Shown: positions 1 to 8,048 of the stretch, piece by piece | How positions within the stretch are numbered: the stretch's first letter is position 1 | Layout of the letters: each line of letters starts with the position of its first letter | Source: Fimbriiglobus ruber | GTDB taxonomy: Bacteria; Planctomycetota; Planctomycetia; Gemmatales; Gemmataceae | Length of the DNA stretch: 64,000 nt | NCBI RefSeq assembly: GCF_002197845.1 | Contig: NZ_NIDE01000004.1 | Coordinates: 930,001 to 994,000 of the forward strand | Direction of reading: 5' to 3' | Notes under the pieces: generated by a model | The model's input: the letters and a program-made list of their open reading frames with translations, nothing else | The model's database searches: none | Told to the model about the DNA's origin: nothing | Made by a program: the position numbers and the translations under genes

Positions 1-1422
1 CTTCAGGAAAGTGTCGAAGGCTGCGGGGGTGTCGACTAGCTGATAACTCGCAATCCAGTCGGCGGCCGGGAGGTTCGCGCCGAACTCGAAGTCCGCGCCG
101 GCGACAGGTTCAGCCGGAATGTTTGACCCCGTCGAGATCGGCGAAGCATCACCGCCCGACTCCGCACCGTCGCCCGAATTGATGAGATCGAAGAGTGTCG
201 GCTGGCCGGGCCGCGGCACCTTGGGCGCGCGACCACCCTTCGGGCCTTTTCCCGCCTTCGGACCCGGCGTTGACAGGTCGGATGTGCTGACGGCAGTCGG
301 CACCGTCGCATCCGTGGGTGCCGGGGGCACGGGACCGTTCAAGCCGGCGATCGCGAGTATCGCCTCGTTCTGTTTCTTGCCGCTGGCGGCGAGTGTCGAG
401 CGAACTTTGTTCGCGAACCCGCGGAACCCGAACTCCTGGAACAGCTCGAGTAGTCGCGGGCCGTCCCAGTCGCGGCGCTTCCAGCCGTTCCAGTCGAACA
501 CGAGTGGTACGCGGGGGTCCAGTTGCACCAGTTTTCGGCTGAGTGCCAGCGACCCGTCGGCGATCGCCGTTTTCAGCGCCTCCCGTAATTTCGGCCCGCC
601 GACCTCGTCGGCGTGCGCGATCAAGTTCTCGAGCGTTCCGTATTTCTCCAGCCACTTGGCCGCCGTCTTGGGCCCCCACCCCGACACACCCGGGACGTTG
701 TCGACCGAATCTCCCACGAGCGCCTGAAAGTCGACAACTTGCGCGGGTGCGACACCCCAATCCGCTTTCAAACCCGCGGCGTCGAGTTCCGCGCCTTTGC
801 GGAGATTCAGGATTTTCACGCGATCGGACAAGAGCTGGCGACAGTCCTTATCGCTCGTGCAAAGGTTCACCGTATACCCGCGCGCGGCGCCCTCGGACGC
901 GAGTGTGGCCATGACGTCGTCCGCTTCGAACCCCGCCACGCTCAGGAACGGGATGCGCATCGCCTCCATGACCTGATGAATCAGCGGTTCCTGCACGAGC
1001 AGGTCGGGCGGCGGGGGCGGGCGGTGGGCCTTGTATTCCTTGTAAAGATCTTCCCGGAAGGTCGGCTCCTTGCGGTCGAGCGCGGCGATCAGGTACTCGG
1101 CCCCGTGGTCGTACAGGTTCATCAGGGCGCGGGTGACGCCGAACACCGCGTTCGTCGGCCGCCCGTCCGCGGCGGACATGGCGGGGATGCCGTGGAACAT
1201 CTGGAAAATCAGCCCGTGGGCGTCGAGTACGTACAACGTACTCGCGCCCGTGGCGGGACCGATCGGGGGCAGCGGGTCGGAATCCACGCGGTCGAACCGT
1301 GAGGGGTGGGGTAAATCAACGAAGGTGTTTCCGCCGGTCGGGCGACAGCAAACGGTGACCGCGGTCGAACCCCGTCGGGTGATTATCTGTGCGGTGCCTC
1401 GCCGCTTACGAACCAAATACAC
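1..1422 (-). CDS. polA: DNA polymerase I, N-terminal part (runs off the left edge)
   Basis: Replication and repair polymerase that removes primers and fills gaps. Reading the minus strand gives a 5'-3' exonuclease (FEN-like) domain: LYVLDAHGLIFQMFHG, the RPTNAVFG and FEADDVMATLA segments, and a helix-hairpin-helix at PGVSGWGPKTAAKWL. A Pro/Lys/Gly-rich linker follows, and the window ends just inside the 3'-5' exonuclease domain (YQLVDTPAAFDTFLK). The start is uncertain. GTG at 1422 gives about 45 extra residues before the usual start of the domain. GTG at 1287 would give a normal-length N-terminus, but neither has a clear ribosome-binding site. The linker carries QPTLFD (187-204), which resembles a sliding-clamp binding motif. 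The polymerase domain lies outside the window. Confidence 0.93.
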   Translation of the reverse strand, partial: MYLVRKRRGTAQIITRRGSTAVTVCCRPTGGNTFVDLPHPSRFDRVDSDPLPPIGPATGASTLYVLDAHGLIFQMFHGIPAMSAADGRPTNAVFGVTRALMNLYDHGAEYLIAALDRKEPTFREDLYKEYKAHRPPPPPDLLVQEPLIHQVMEAMRIPFLSVAGFEADDVMATLASEGAARGYTVNLCTSDKDCRQLLSDRVKILNLRKGAELDAAGLKADWGVAPAQVVDFQALVGDSVDNVPGVSGWGPKTAAKWLEKYGTLENLIAHADEVGGPKLREALKTAIADGSLALSRKLVQLDPRVPLVFDWNGWKRRDWDGPRLLELFQEFGFRGFANKVRSTLAASGKKQNEAILAIAGLNGPVPPAPTDATVPTAVSTSDLSTPGPKAGKGPKGGRAPKVPRPGQPTLFDLINSGDGAESGGDASPISTGSNIPAEPVAGADFEFGANLPAADWIASYQLVDTPAAFDTFLK

Positions 1423-2197
1423 TGCCGACGGCTGACCGGAGGGTGGGTTACACGACCAGTGGTCGCACGTCCGAAACCGACTTCAGGGTGAGGTTATCAG
1501 TCGGATCGGACGGGTCGGGTCAGGCAGCAGCTAGATAATGGATGTTTTAAAGTCTATGCGCCCCGTCGGCTGTGGTCAAGTGGCGTAGGGATCAAACTCC
1601 GATACCGGCCCGCTCGTGGTTTCCCGCTTCGTGCGCATGTCGAGCGAGGGCCACAACTTTCGCCCGACGTGAGCGAAGGGCCCTAGCCCGAACACCAGCA
1701 GCTTTTCCCAACGATTCGAGGCGGATTCTCTCGAACGATACCGCAATCCTCCAGAAACGTTGGTCGCGGGCAACCGAACCCCACTTTCACTTCGTTTCCC
1801 AAGCAGCCGAATTTGAAATCGCGCCTTTCACCTCATTTGCCATAACGAGTAGACGCTTCTCGCCGGGAAATCTGCCAGATTCCGTGAACATGAGACCGAC
1901 TTTTGGGCACGCAAGAACTCCATCGTATCGAGCGAACCGTTCGCGGGTGCGCTCGATGCCATCCTTTCGTCGTTCCTCGATCCTCATCAATTCGCCCGTG
2001 TGACACTAAATCAACAAACGGACAGAACTTGCGGATAGTTTTATGATTTGACGTCTGTTTACGTGGAAAGTTTTCATAACTCGCACTGTCCGGTTTATTG
2101 CGTTTTCCACGATGTAACGATATGCGTGCCTTCTCGTCGAGGCGCCGATTCCCACCGTCCCGGCCCGGGGACTCATACACTTCGACGGACAGAACCG
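1423..2197. other. gene-poor stretch between polA and the sulfotransferase
   Basis: About 775 bases, visibly less GC-rich than the neighbouring genes. On the minus strand two short open frames (1787-1990 and 1576-1773, about 67 and 65 codons) lie end to end in different frames. Their residue composition is less Arg/Pro-biased than that of antisense shadows. They might be the remains of one frameshifted gene, but I recognise no family and do not call them genes. The promoters of the two divergent flanking genes must lie here. Confidence 0.4.
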
Positions 2198-3274
2198 ATG
2201 ACTCAAACTCCAAGCGTCTGCCCCGGTATACCGCTCCGTCTCGCAATCGTGAGTACCCCGCGTTCCGGCAACACCTGGCTTCGGCACCTGATTTCCGCCG
2301 CTTACGGTTTGTCCGAAACCTGCACCCACGAACTGAACGAGAGCGATTGGCAGGAACTCCCGGACCGGCACGCCGTCCAGATCCACCACGGCCCGGAGCC
2401 ATCATTCCTGGCTCACCTGCGCGCCCACCATGCCCGCCCGTTGACGATCGCCCGGCACCCGCTCGACGTACTCGTTTCTATTCTCCAATTCGCGATCAAC
2501 GAGCCCGAAACCAGCCGGTGGCTCGCGGGTCGCGGTGGCGACGAATCGATTCTGTACGGGGCAATGCCGCGGAGCCGGGCGTTCGTCGAATACGCGACCG
2601 GGCCGCGGGCGAAAGCGTTGCTCGCGGTGACGCGGGATTGGTGGATCCGCCCGGACGTGATCCGTGTACGTTACGAGGAGGTCGTTGCCGGCCCGGTCAC
2701 AGGGTTGGCTCCTCTCGTGGCCGCGGTCGGTCCGCCCGCGGAACCGTTCGGTGCAGCCAGCAACTTCACGCTCGATCGGCTCCGATCGACTTCCGTTAAC
2801 AATCATTTCTGGCAGGGCCGCCCCGGCCTCTGGCGCGAACTCATCCCGGCGGCCGAGGCCCGCGAAATCGCGGCCGCGCACGCCGAGACGTTCGCCACAC
2901 TGGGTTACACCTGCGCTCCCGACCCGGACCTCGACCCCGCGGCAGCCGACCGAAATTGGGTGCGGCTGGGCGGAGCCAGTCTCGCGGCAGGACTCCGCCG
3001 CGCGTCGGTCGGGCACGCCGCGCAAGTCGCGACGTACCAGACGGCGATCATGAATTACAAAACCGAAGTAGCCGACCTTCGCGAAGCCGTCGCGGTGCGG
3101 GAAGCCGAGTTGGCCCGACTGCGGCTGCAGGTCGCCGAGGCGGCGCGCTTCCTTCAATTCGATAACGTAGCCCGCCGTGCCGCCCGCGTCGCCCGTCTCC
3201 TCCGCCGCGTTCGGGACTTTTTCCCCAAAAACAGGACGGAGAAGGCATTCGATCGACTGATCGAAGTGTCGTAA
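2198..3274 (+). CDS. sulfotransferase domain protein
   Basis: Predicted PAPS-dependent sulfotransferase of 358 residues that moves sulfate onto an unknown acceptor, perhaps a cell-surface glycan or lipid. The 5'-phosphosulfate loop is near the N-terminus (IVSTPRSGNTWLRHLI, residues 13-28). The 3'-phosphate-binding RHPLDVLVSILQFAI segment follows around residue 80. A C-terminal coiled coil of about 60 residues (YKTEVADLREAVAVREAELA onward) and a basic tail are additions to the core fold. ATG at 2198 is chosen because it stands directly before the conserved core; the frame is open further upstream but the extension has no family character. It is transcribed alone. The catalytic call is by motif; the acceptor is unknown. 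Confidence 0.85.
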   Translation: MTQTPSVCPGIPLRLAIVSTPRSGNTWLRHLISAAYGLSETCTHELNESDWQELPDRHAVQIHHGPEPSFLAHLRAHHARPLTIARHPLDVLVSILQFAINEPETSRWLAGRGGDESILYGAMPRSRAFVEYATGPRAKALLAVTRDWWIRPDVIRVRYEEVVAGPVTGLAPLVAAVGPPAEPFGAASNFTLDRLRSTSVNNHFWQGRPGLWRELIPAAEAREIAAAHAETFATLGYTCAPDPDLDPAAADRNWVRLGGASLAAGLRRASVGHAAQVATYQTAIMNYKTEVADLREAVAVREAELARLRLQVAEAARFLQFDNVARRAARVARLLRRVRDFFPKNRTEKAFDRLIEVS

Positions 3275-3319
3275 AAAGGTCTGCACTGCCGAGTTAGAGC
3301 CTCATCTTGGAGCCTCATC

Positions 3320-3377
3320 GTTGGAGTCCCGGCTTGAGCCGGTTCACGGCGGAACCGGCTCAAGCCGGGACTCCAAC
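3320..3377. repeat. perfect 26-bp inverted repeat, loop of 6
   Basis: Arms at 3320-3345 and 3352-3377 are exact reverse complements (GTTGGAGTCCCGGCTTGAGC and so on), with the loop ACGGCG between them. It lies 45 bases after the sulfotransferase stop and has no T-run on either side, so it is more like a REP-type intergenic palindrome than a standard terminator. It could still act as an mRNA 3' end. The rest of 3275-3705 holds no gene that I can support. Confidence 0.9.
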
Positions 3378-3705
3378 TCGGGAGCCGTCAGCCCAACAAG
3401 TCTGGTAACACGTTTGCGGTGCGGGACGGTTGTATCGGCTCTGTTTCTTCCGTCCCCGCGCCGCGGCGACTTTTCTTCACCAACAATTCGGCCCGGTGCG
3501 AGTTGTATTTGAAGGGCGCGACGCCACTTACACGGCACGACCCGCAGATCCGCCCGCCCGGCGGCTCCTTCTCGCCCCTTTCGCGTTGACACCATAGGAC
3601 CGTCTTTTAGACTCAAATACGTGTCCGGTTCGGCACCTTGCCGGTGTACCACTTCTTGACTACCCGGCCCGGACGACCGCAACCGCCGACGAGGACTCTC
3701 GACTC

Positions 3706-5358
3706 ATGGCCAAACAAGCGTCCGGCGACAAAACGGCCCCCCTTGTGATTGCCCTCGCCTTCTTCGTGATCACGACGCTGGCGCTGGGCATCATGTACTA
3801 CATGTCGTTCGAGCAGATCGCGGCCGAGAAGAACGCCGCCAAGGAAGCCACGGCGTCGAAAACGGCGTCCTCGGCCCTGCTCGGCGTCGAACAAGACAAG
3901 GTTCTCCTTTACAAAATCGCGCTCGGCACCGCGACCCAGGAAGAACTCGAAAAGCTCAAGTCGTCGGCCAAGGAAGGGGAAGTCCGGAAGGAATACCAGG
4001 CCCTGATGGCGGAAATCACCGGTCGCCTCCTCGGCACCCCCCAGACGCCCGGCGGGTTGGTGGCGAAAGAAGGCAAGGCAATGGTCGGGAGTAGCAAGCA
4101 GTTCGCGCTGCAGCCGAACGACGTGGTCCGGTGGAACTGGCCGGAGGGGGCCAAGCTGGAAAACGGACCCGAGCGGTCGATCCTGGAGGCGGTCGTGGCG
4201 AGCTACGCCCGGCAACAACTCGCGGCGAATCAACTCGAAACCGAACACAACGAGTTGGAGCAGTCGAAGCGAACTTTTCAGGACCTGGCCAAGCGGACAC
4301 AAGACGCGGAAGCGAAACTGAAGGAGACGGCCGCCAAGTTCCCCGTCGAGGTCCAGGCCGTCAAGGCGGCGGCCACGACGGAAGTCGACGCGACCCGGAA
4401 GCAGTTCACGGCCGCCACGAACAACTACATCAACGACACGAAAGCGATGAAGACGAAGGAGGGGATTCTCGAAGTCGAGCGGGATGAAATCCGCGGCAAG
4501 ATCGACGCCCTGCAGAAGCAACTCGTGAAATTGGACGCCCTGATCGAAGCGCGGGAAGACCCGTTCGCCTACGACCGCCCGCACGGCAAAATCCTTTTCC
4601 GCAAGGGTAACGTCATCACCATCAACCTCGGCTCGCGGGACAACGTCCGCCCCGGCCTGACGTTCAGCGTTCAACCCCAGGACGTCCCCGAGCGCGGGCT
4701 GCAGACCCGCATGCGGCCGCGAATCGTTAACGGCAGGCCCGTGTTCGAAGGCGACAAGCCGTCCATGGAAGTCGTTCCCAAGGGGACGATCGAGGTGACA
4801 GAAGTCCTGGGGCCGGAAGTGTCGCAAGCCCGGATCACCTCGCAGACGGACGCGGTCCGCGAGGGGATTATGATCGGGGACGTTCTTTACAACGCGGTCT
4901 GGCACCGCGGCACGTCCGACCACGTCGCGCTGTTCGGCCTGTTCGACATCGACTCCGACGGTATTGACGACATTAAAGTTGTTATCAAGGATCTGTCCAA
5001 GATGGGCGTCATTGTCGATGCGTACTACGACCTGTCGACGAAGAAGTGGGTCGGCAAGCTGACCGAGCACACGGACTTCGCGATCGAAGGGGCGTACCCC
5101 GTGTACCGGGGCGGGTCGGACTCGTTGCAGGCGGCCAAGAACGCGATCGACGACGCGCTCCACGACGCCAAGAAGGTCGCCCGTGAGCGCGGCGCCCGCG
5201 TCGTCAAGACCCGCGACTTCTTCCCCCGCGTCGGGTACAGCGTCCGCCTGACCACCGACCCCGACCTGATTAACCGCGGCTACGCCCGATACCTGCAGAC
5301 CCCGCAAGCCGCGGGCGAAGGCGCGACCGCCGACCCCGCGGACAAGAAGAACAACTGA
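3706..5358 (+). CDS. membrane-anchored coiled-coil protein, planctomycete-type
   Basis: A 550-residue protein of unknown function. After a short polar start there is one membrane helix (residues 12-34, LVIALAFFVITTLALGIMYY). A long helical region follows, with heptad-like stretches around residues 165-285 (EQSKRTFQDLAKRTQDAEAK). The C-terminal half is globular, with GNVITINLGSRDNVRPGLTF (about residue 305) and a later acidic segment FDIDSDGIDDIKVVIKDL. These resemble conserved planctomycete hypothetical proteins, where they recur as a pair. The topology suggests a single anchor with most of the chain on one side of the inner membrane. It has its own terminator at 5375-5420. No enzyme motif is visible. 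Confidence 0.82.
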   Translation: MAKQASGDKTAPLVIALAFFVITTLALGIMYYMSFEQIAAEKNAAKEATASKTASSALLGVEQDKVLLYKIALGTATQEELEKLKSSAKEGEVRKEYQALMAEITGRLLGTPQTPGGLVAKEGKAMVGSSKQFALQPNDVVRWNWPEGAKLENGPERSILEAVVASYARQQLAANQLETEHNELEQSKRTFQDLAKRTQDAEAKLKETAAKFPVEVQAVKAAATTEVDATRKQFTAATNNYINDTKAMKTKEGILEVERDEIRGKIDALQKQLVKLDALIEAREDPFAYDRPHGKILFRKGNVITINLGSRDNVRPGLTFSVQPQDVPERGLQTRMRPRIVNGRPVFEGDKPSMEVVPKGTIEVTEVLGPEVSQARITSQTDAVREGIMIGDVLYNAVWHRGTSDHVALFGLFDIDSDGIDDIKVVIKDLSKMGVIVDAYYDLSTKKWVGKLTEHTDFAIEGAYPVYRGGSDSLQAAKNAIDDALHDAKKVARERGARVVKTRDFFPRVGYSVRLTTDPDLINRGYARYLQTPQAAGEGATADPADKKNN

Positions 5359-5374
5359 TCGAACGGATCTCGTG

Positions 5375-5420
5375 CGGCGGAGCGGGTGGCGAGGAGCATT
5401 TCTCGCCACCCGCTCCGCCG
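5375..5420 (+). terminator. 19-bp hairpin after the coiled-coil gene
   Basis: Arms 5375-5393 and 5402-5420 pair perfectly (CGGCGGAGCGGGTGGCGAG and its complement) around an 8-base loop, followed by CTCTATTTGT. It begins 17 bases after the stop codon. The weak T-tract makes termination likely rather than certain. Confidence 0.75.
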
Positions 5421-5529
5421 CTCTATTTGTAGCTTTCCATTTTCTGCACCGAGGTATCGGTCGGATGATCGGACGCGGTTCGTTTTTCGATCGGCCATCG
5501 CTTTGGCCGATGGCGTCAAGGTTGATAGG

Positions 5530-5874
5530 GGTAGGGAAGACCGATTGGTTTCGATCTCCCCTCCCTCCGAACCGTACGGGCGGGTCTCCCGCATACGGCT
5601 CTCCAGTCGGTGGTCTGACCCACAAGGAGATTGACAGGCCAAACGATGGGCCACTTCCAGGCGGAAGCGCCCCTAGCTCCGCAAAGTACGCGTTCGGATA
5701 CCAAACGCCTCCCCTGACACCCTCGTCGAGGGCCGTCAACATCCGCTCGGTCCACTCCGCCAGTTCCACCCGCAACCAACGGTTGCGGGCCTCTCCGCCT
5801 TGCTTAGCCGTTACCGGCACTAACGACGGGTTGCGTTCCGGCTGTCTGGGCATTGCGTCTCCACCTTCCTGCAT
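5530..5874 (-). pseudogene. group II intron reverse transcriptase/maturase, large internal deletion
   Basis: The frame from ATG 5874 opens with a typical maturase N-terminus: MPRQPERNPSLVPVTAKQGG, then EWTERMLTALDEGVRGGVW. It jumps after about 60 residues straight to a C-terminal segment (YPNAYFAELG, then PTGEPYAGDPPVRFGGRGDR). The whole palm/fingers region with the YADD active site, the maturase domain X and the endonuclease are missing. The join is in frame, so a short fused peptide could still be made, but it cannot be a functional enzyme. The assignment rests on recalled resemblance to intron-encoded proteins of Gemmata-like genomes. Confidence 0.78.
5569..5601 (-). ncRNA. group II intron domain V
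   Basis: On the minus strand this 33-base segment reads GAGCCGTATGCGGGAGACCC followed by GCCCGTACGGTTC. It is a hairpin with the AGC catalytic triad in the lower stem, a two-base bulge region and a GNRA-like cap, as in bacterial introns. It is the most conserved part of the ribozyme and the main reason for calling the element a group II intron. Confidence 0.88.
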
Positions 5875-6488
5875 CCCTACGCTCCCCCGGAATTACCCGG
5901 CTTCGACGCTACTATGGATGCTCTGACTCCGGACGAGGATCCGGCCCGAGTTCGCGGCGATGACTTCGCTCCCGTACGCGCGGCGCCGCGCAGGGCCAGG
6001 GCATTTTGGGATCGGGATCGGTCGCACCTGCCCCCCTCGGAGGACCGTGTTTGGGATTTGGCTCCCCAGCGTTACCGCATGATCCGACGGGCCGTTTCCC
6101 GTTGCCATCCCTCTTGCGAGGTCCTCGGCGGATGTGGACTTCGCCTTTCGCGGGCAGGCTCGCCAAGGTCACAGGCCGAATCGAGTTCACTCCCGTTGCG
6201 GACGAATCGTTCGCCTCCGGTTGCTCCCCACCCCGCTTCCCGGCGACGCAGTTACCTTCGGCTACGAGAAGCCAAACCTCTTCTCGACGGGGACGTGCAC
6301 CCCGCTGGTTCGAGAACTATCACAGGCGCACTGGCGGCACGTTAGAAACGTCCCAACACAAATCGCGTGCCCTACCAAGCTGCCCATCTCGCCCACTTTT
6401 CACACGCGAATCCCCTACAGTCCGCACGACCGGAATACCGATCATTCTTGATGAGGATCGCTCCGCACCGAGAATCGGGAGAAAGGCG

Positions 6489-7868
6489 ATGAGTGGTCGC
6501 GTTCGTATTACCGCGCTCGGACTGCTCCTTGCGCCTGCCTCTCTCTTCGCCCAACAACCCGTGCCCCCGTCGTCGCCGATCATCATCCCGGCGAGCGTGG
6601 GCACGCCTTCGCCGGCGGCCCCGATTCAGATCGTGCCCGCGCAGCCGATGTACCCGCTGCCCCCAAATGCTTTCCCGCGCCCGGGCGAACCCCGCACGCT
6701 GCCGCCGAACGTGTTTCCCGGTCAGCCGATGGGTCCGGGACCGCTCTCGCTTCCGAATCAGTTTCCGCCGCAGGTCGCCCCGAACGACGGCGGGGTGACC
6801 GAAATTGTGCCGCTCCCGGTGCCCGAGAAGTTCCGAAAGGTGGATTCGCAGAACCTGTCCGCGGAGCGACGCAACGACAGCTGGCAAGTCTGGACCGCGG
6901 GCAAACTGCTCCACGATTTCGGCCAGTCGCGGGCCGACGCCAAGGAAGCGTTACAGACGTTCCACGACCTGCGCCCGACCGAGTGGGCGTTCATCGGGAC
7001 GCAGCGGGTCGTTGCCGAATACGGCTTAACGAACGGGAAGCCCGTTCTCGCGACCGTCGTGCCGAAGGTGGTTTACCCGGTCGACCTGAAATCTCTCCGC
7101 GCCGAACAGGTCCGCGGGGCATGGTGCCTCAAGGACGACGACAATATCCTGCTCAATTGCGGCTCGTCCCGGATCGACGCCGAGCAGGCCGTCGGGGTCT
7201 GCCGCAAATACGGGTTTAACCGGGTCGGGCTCATCGGCTTCCCGAACCCGACGATGACCTACCTTTACGCCGGCGTGGTTACCCCCGAGGCTCCGGCTCC
7301 GAAGCGCGAATCGGACAAGACGCTGACCCTCGCGCGGCTCGCCCAGGAACAAAGTTTGACGCGGACCGGCATCTCGGTCCCGGGCGTCGGTTTCCTGGGC
7401 GAACGGGTTGTCATCGACCCGCGGCGTGTGGATGTTCGGAAAGAACGCGGGGAATTCGTGCTGGCCCACGGCACCGACGTCATCGCGAAATTCGGGTACA
7501 GCGAGTGGGCCGCCCGGGACGCGCTTAAGGTCGTCCGGGACTGCCGGTTCACCGAGTTCTGCACGGTCGGCGGGGGCGGCGGCACCGGGTTGACGTTCTT
7601 CCTGGTCGACGGCCACGCGCCCACCCGCGTCCCGTTTTCGGTCCAGGGGATTCGCTTCGACCCGGCCTCTCTCAAGGTGCGCGCGGTCGAAGGGCACTGG
7701 GGCGTGTATGAAACCGGCGGGCACATGTTGTTCGCCGCTGCCACCCAGGACGAAGGCGACCAGCTCGTTCGCCTCGTGCAAGCGTACCAGTTCAATCAAC
7801 TCTGCCAGGCCGGCACTTCCCCTCGGGCATCCATGAAATTCCTGGCCAAGAACGGCGGCACGCGGTAA
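6489..7868 (+). CDS. secreted protein with four internal repeats, unknown function
   Basis: A 459-residue protein of no recognised family. It has a signal peptide (ITALGLLLAPASLFAQQ) and a Pro-rich spacer to about residue 110. Four repeats of roughly 85-100 residues follow. Each opens with F/ID...L followed by G-x-W/F (NDSWQVW, RGAWCLK, RGEFVLA, EGHWGVY). Each continues with a central D/N-x-G or FG segment and an Ala-rich helix (RADAKEALQTF, RIDAEQAVGV, WAARDALKVV), and closes at a hydrophobic-Gly step. ATG 6489 has GGAGAAAGG just upstream. It probably acts in the periplasm or outside the cell. Repeats two and three are the most divergent. It stands alone, downstream of an antisense intron. 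Confidence 0.8.
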   Translation: MSGRVRITALGLLLAPASLFAQQPVPPSSPIIIPASVGTPSPAAPIQIVPAQPMYPLPPNAFPRPGEPRTLPPNVFPGQPMGPGPLSLPNQFPPQVAPNDGGVTEIVPLPVPEKFRKVDSQNLSAERRNDSWQVWTAGKLLHDFGQSRADAKEALQTFHDLRPTEWAFIGTQRVVAEYGLTNGKPVLATVVPKVVYPVDLKSLRAEQVRGAWCLKDDDNILLNCGSSRIDAEQAVGVCRKYGFNRVGLIGFPNPTMTYLYAGVVTPEAPAPKRESDKTLTLARLAQEQSLTRTGISVPGVGFLGERVVIDPRRVDVRKERGEFVLAHGTDVIAKFGYSEWAARDALKVVRDCRFTEFCTVGGGGGTGLTFFLVDGHAPTRVPFSVQGIRFDPASLKVRAVEGHWGVYETGGHMLFAAATQDEGDQLVRLVQAYQFNQLCQAGTSPRASMKFLAKNGGTR

Positions 7869-8048
7869 CGGGGCAGACGAGATATCGATAGCGCGTGTGC
7901 GCCAATGGCAACGATTCTGGGGGGATCGGTCCGCTTCGCGAAAAATCCTGTTGCCCTGCCCGGCTTAACGGGGTAGCCTCTTATTTAAGCCCGAACATCC
8001 CGCCGTCGGTTCCGCCGACCCGCACGTTGATCCCGTTGGAGACTCCCA

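Larger units (their letters stand above)
5524..6331 (-). mobile_element. group II intron, internally deleted (about 0.8 kb)
   Basis: Read on the minus strand, the element starts with GTGCGCC at 6331, fitting the GTGYG rule for 5' ends. It runs through a structured domain-I-like region and ends near 5524, after a canonical domain V (5569-5601) and a domain VI-like hairpin. Full bacterial group II introns with a reverse transcriptase are about 2-3 kb. This copy keeps both ends but only the first and last parts of its reverse transcriptase gene. It sits between the coiled-coil gene and the secreted-repeat gene, antisense to both. The 3' boundary is good to within about ten bases. It could still self-splice or be moved in trans, because the catalytic RNA parts appear intact. 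Confidence 0.85.

Noticed and set aside
3613-5874. 753-codon minus-strand frame opposite the coiled-coil membrane gene
   Set aside because: Its first part is the intron reverse-transcriptase remnant. The rest runs by chance through the antisense of a well-supported gene.
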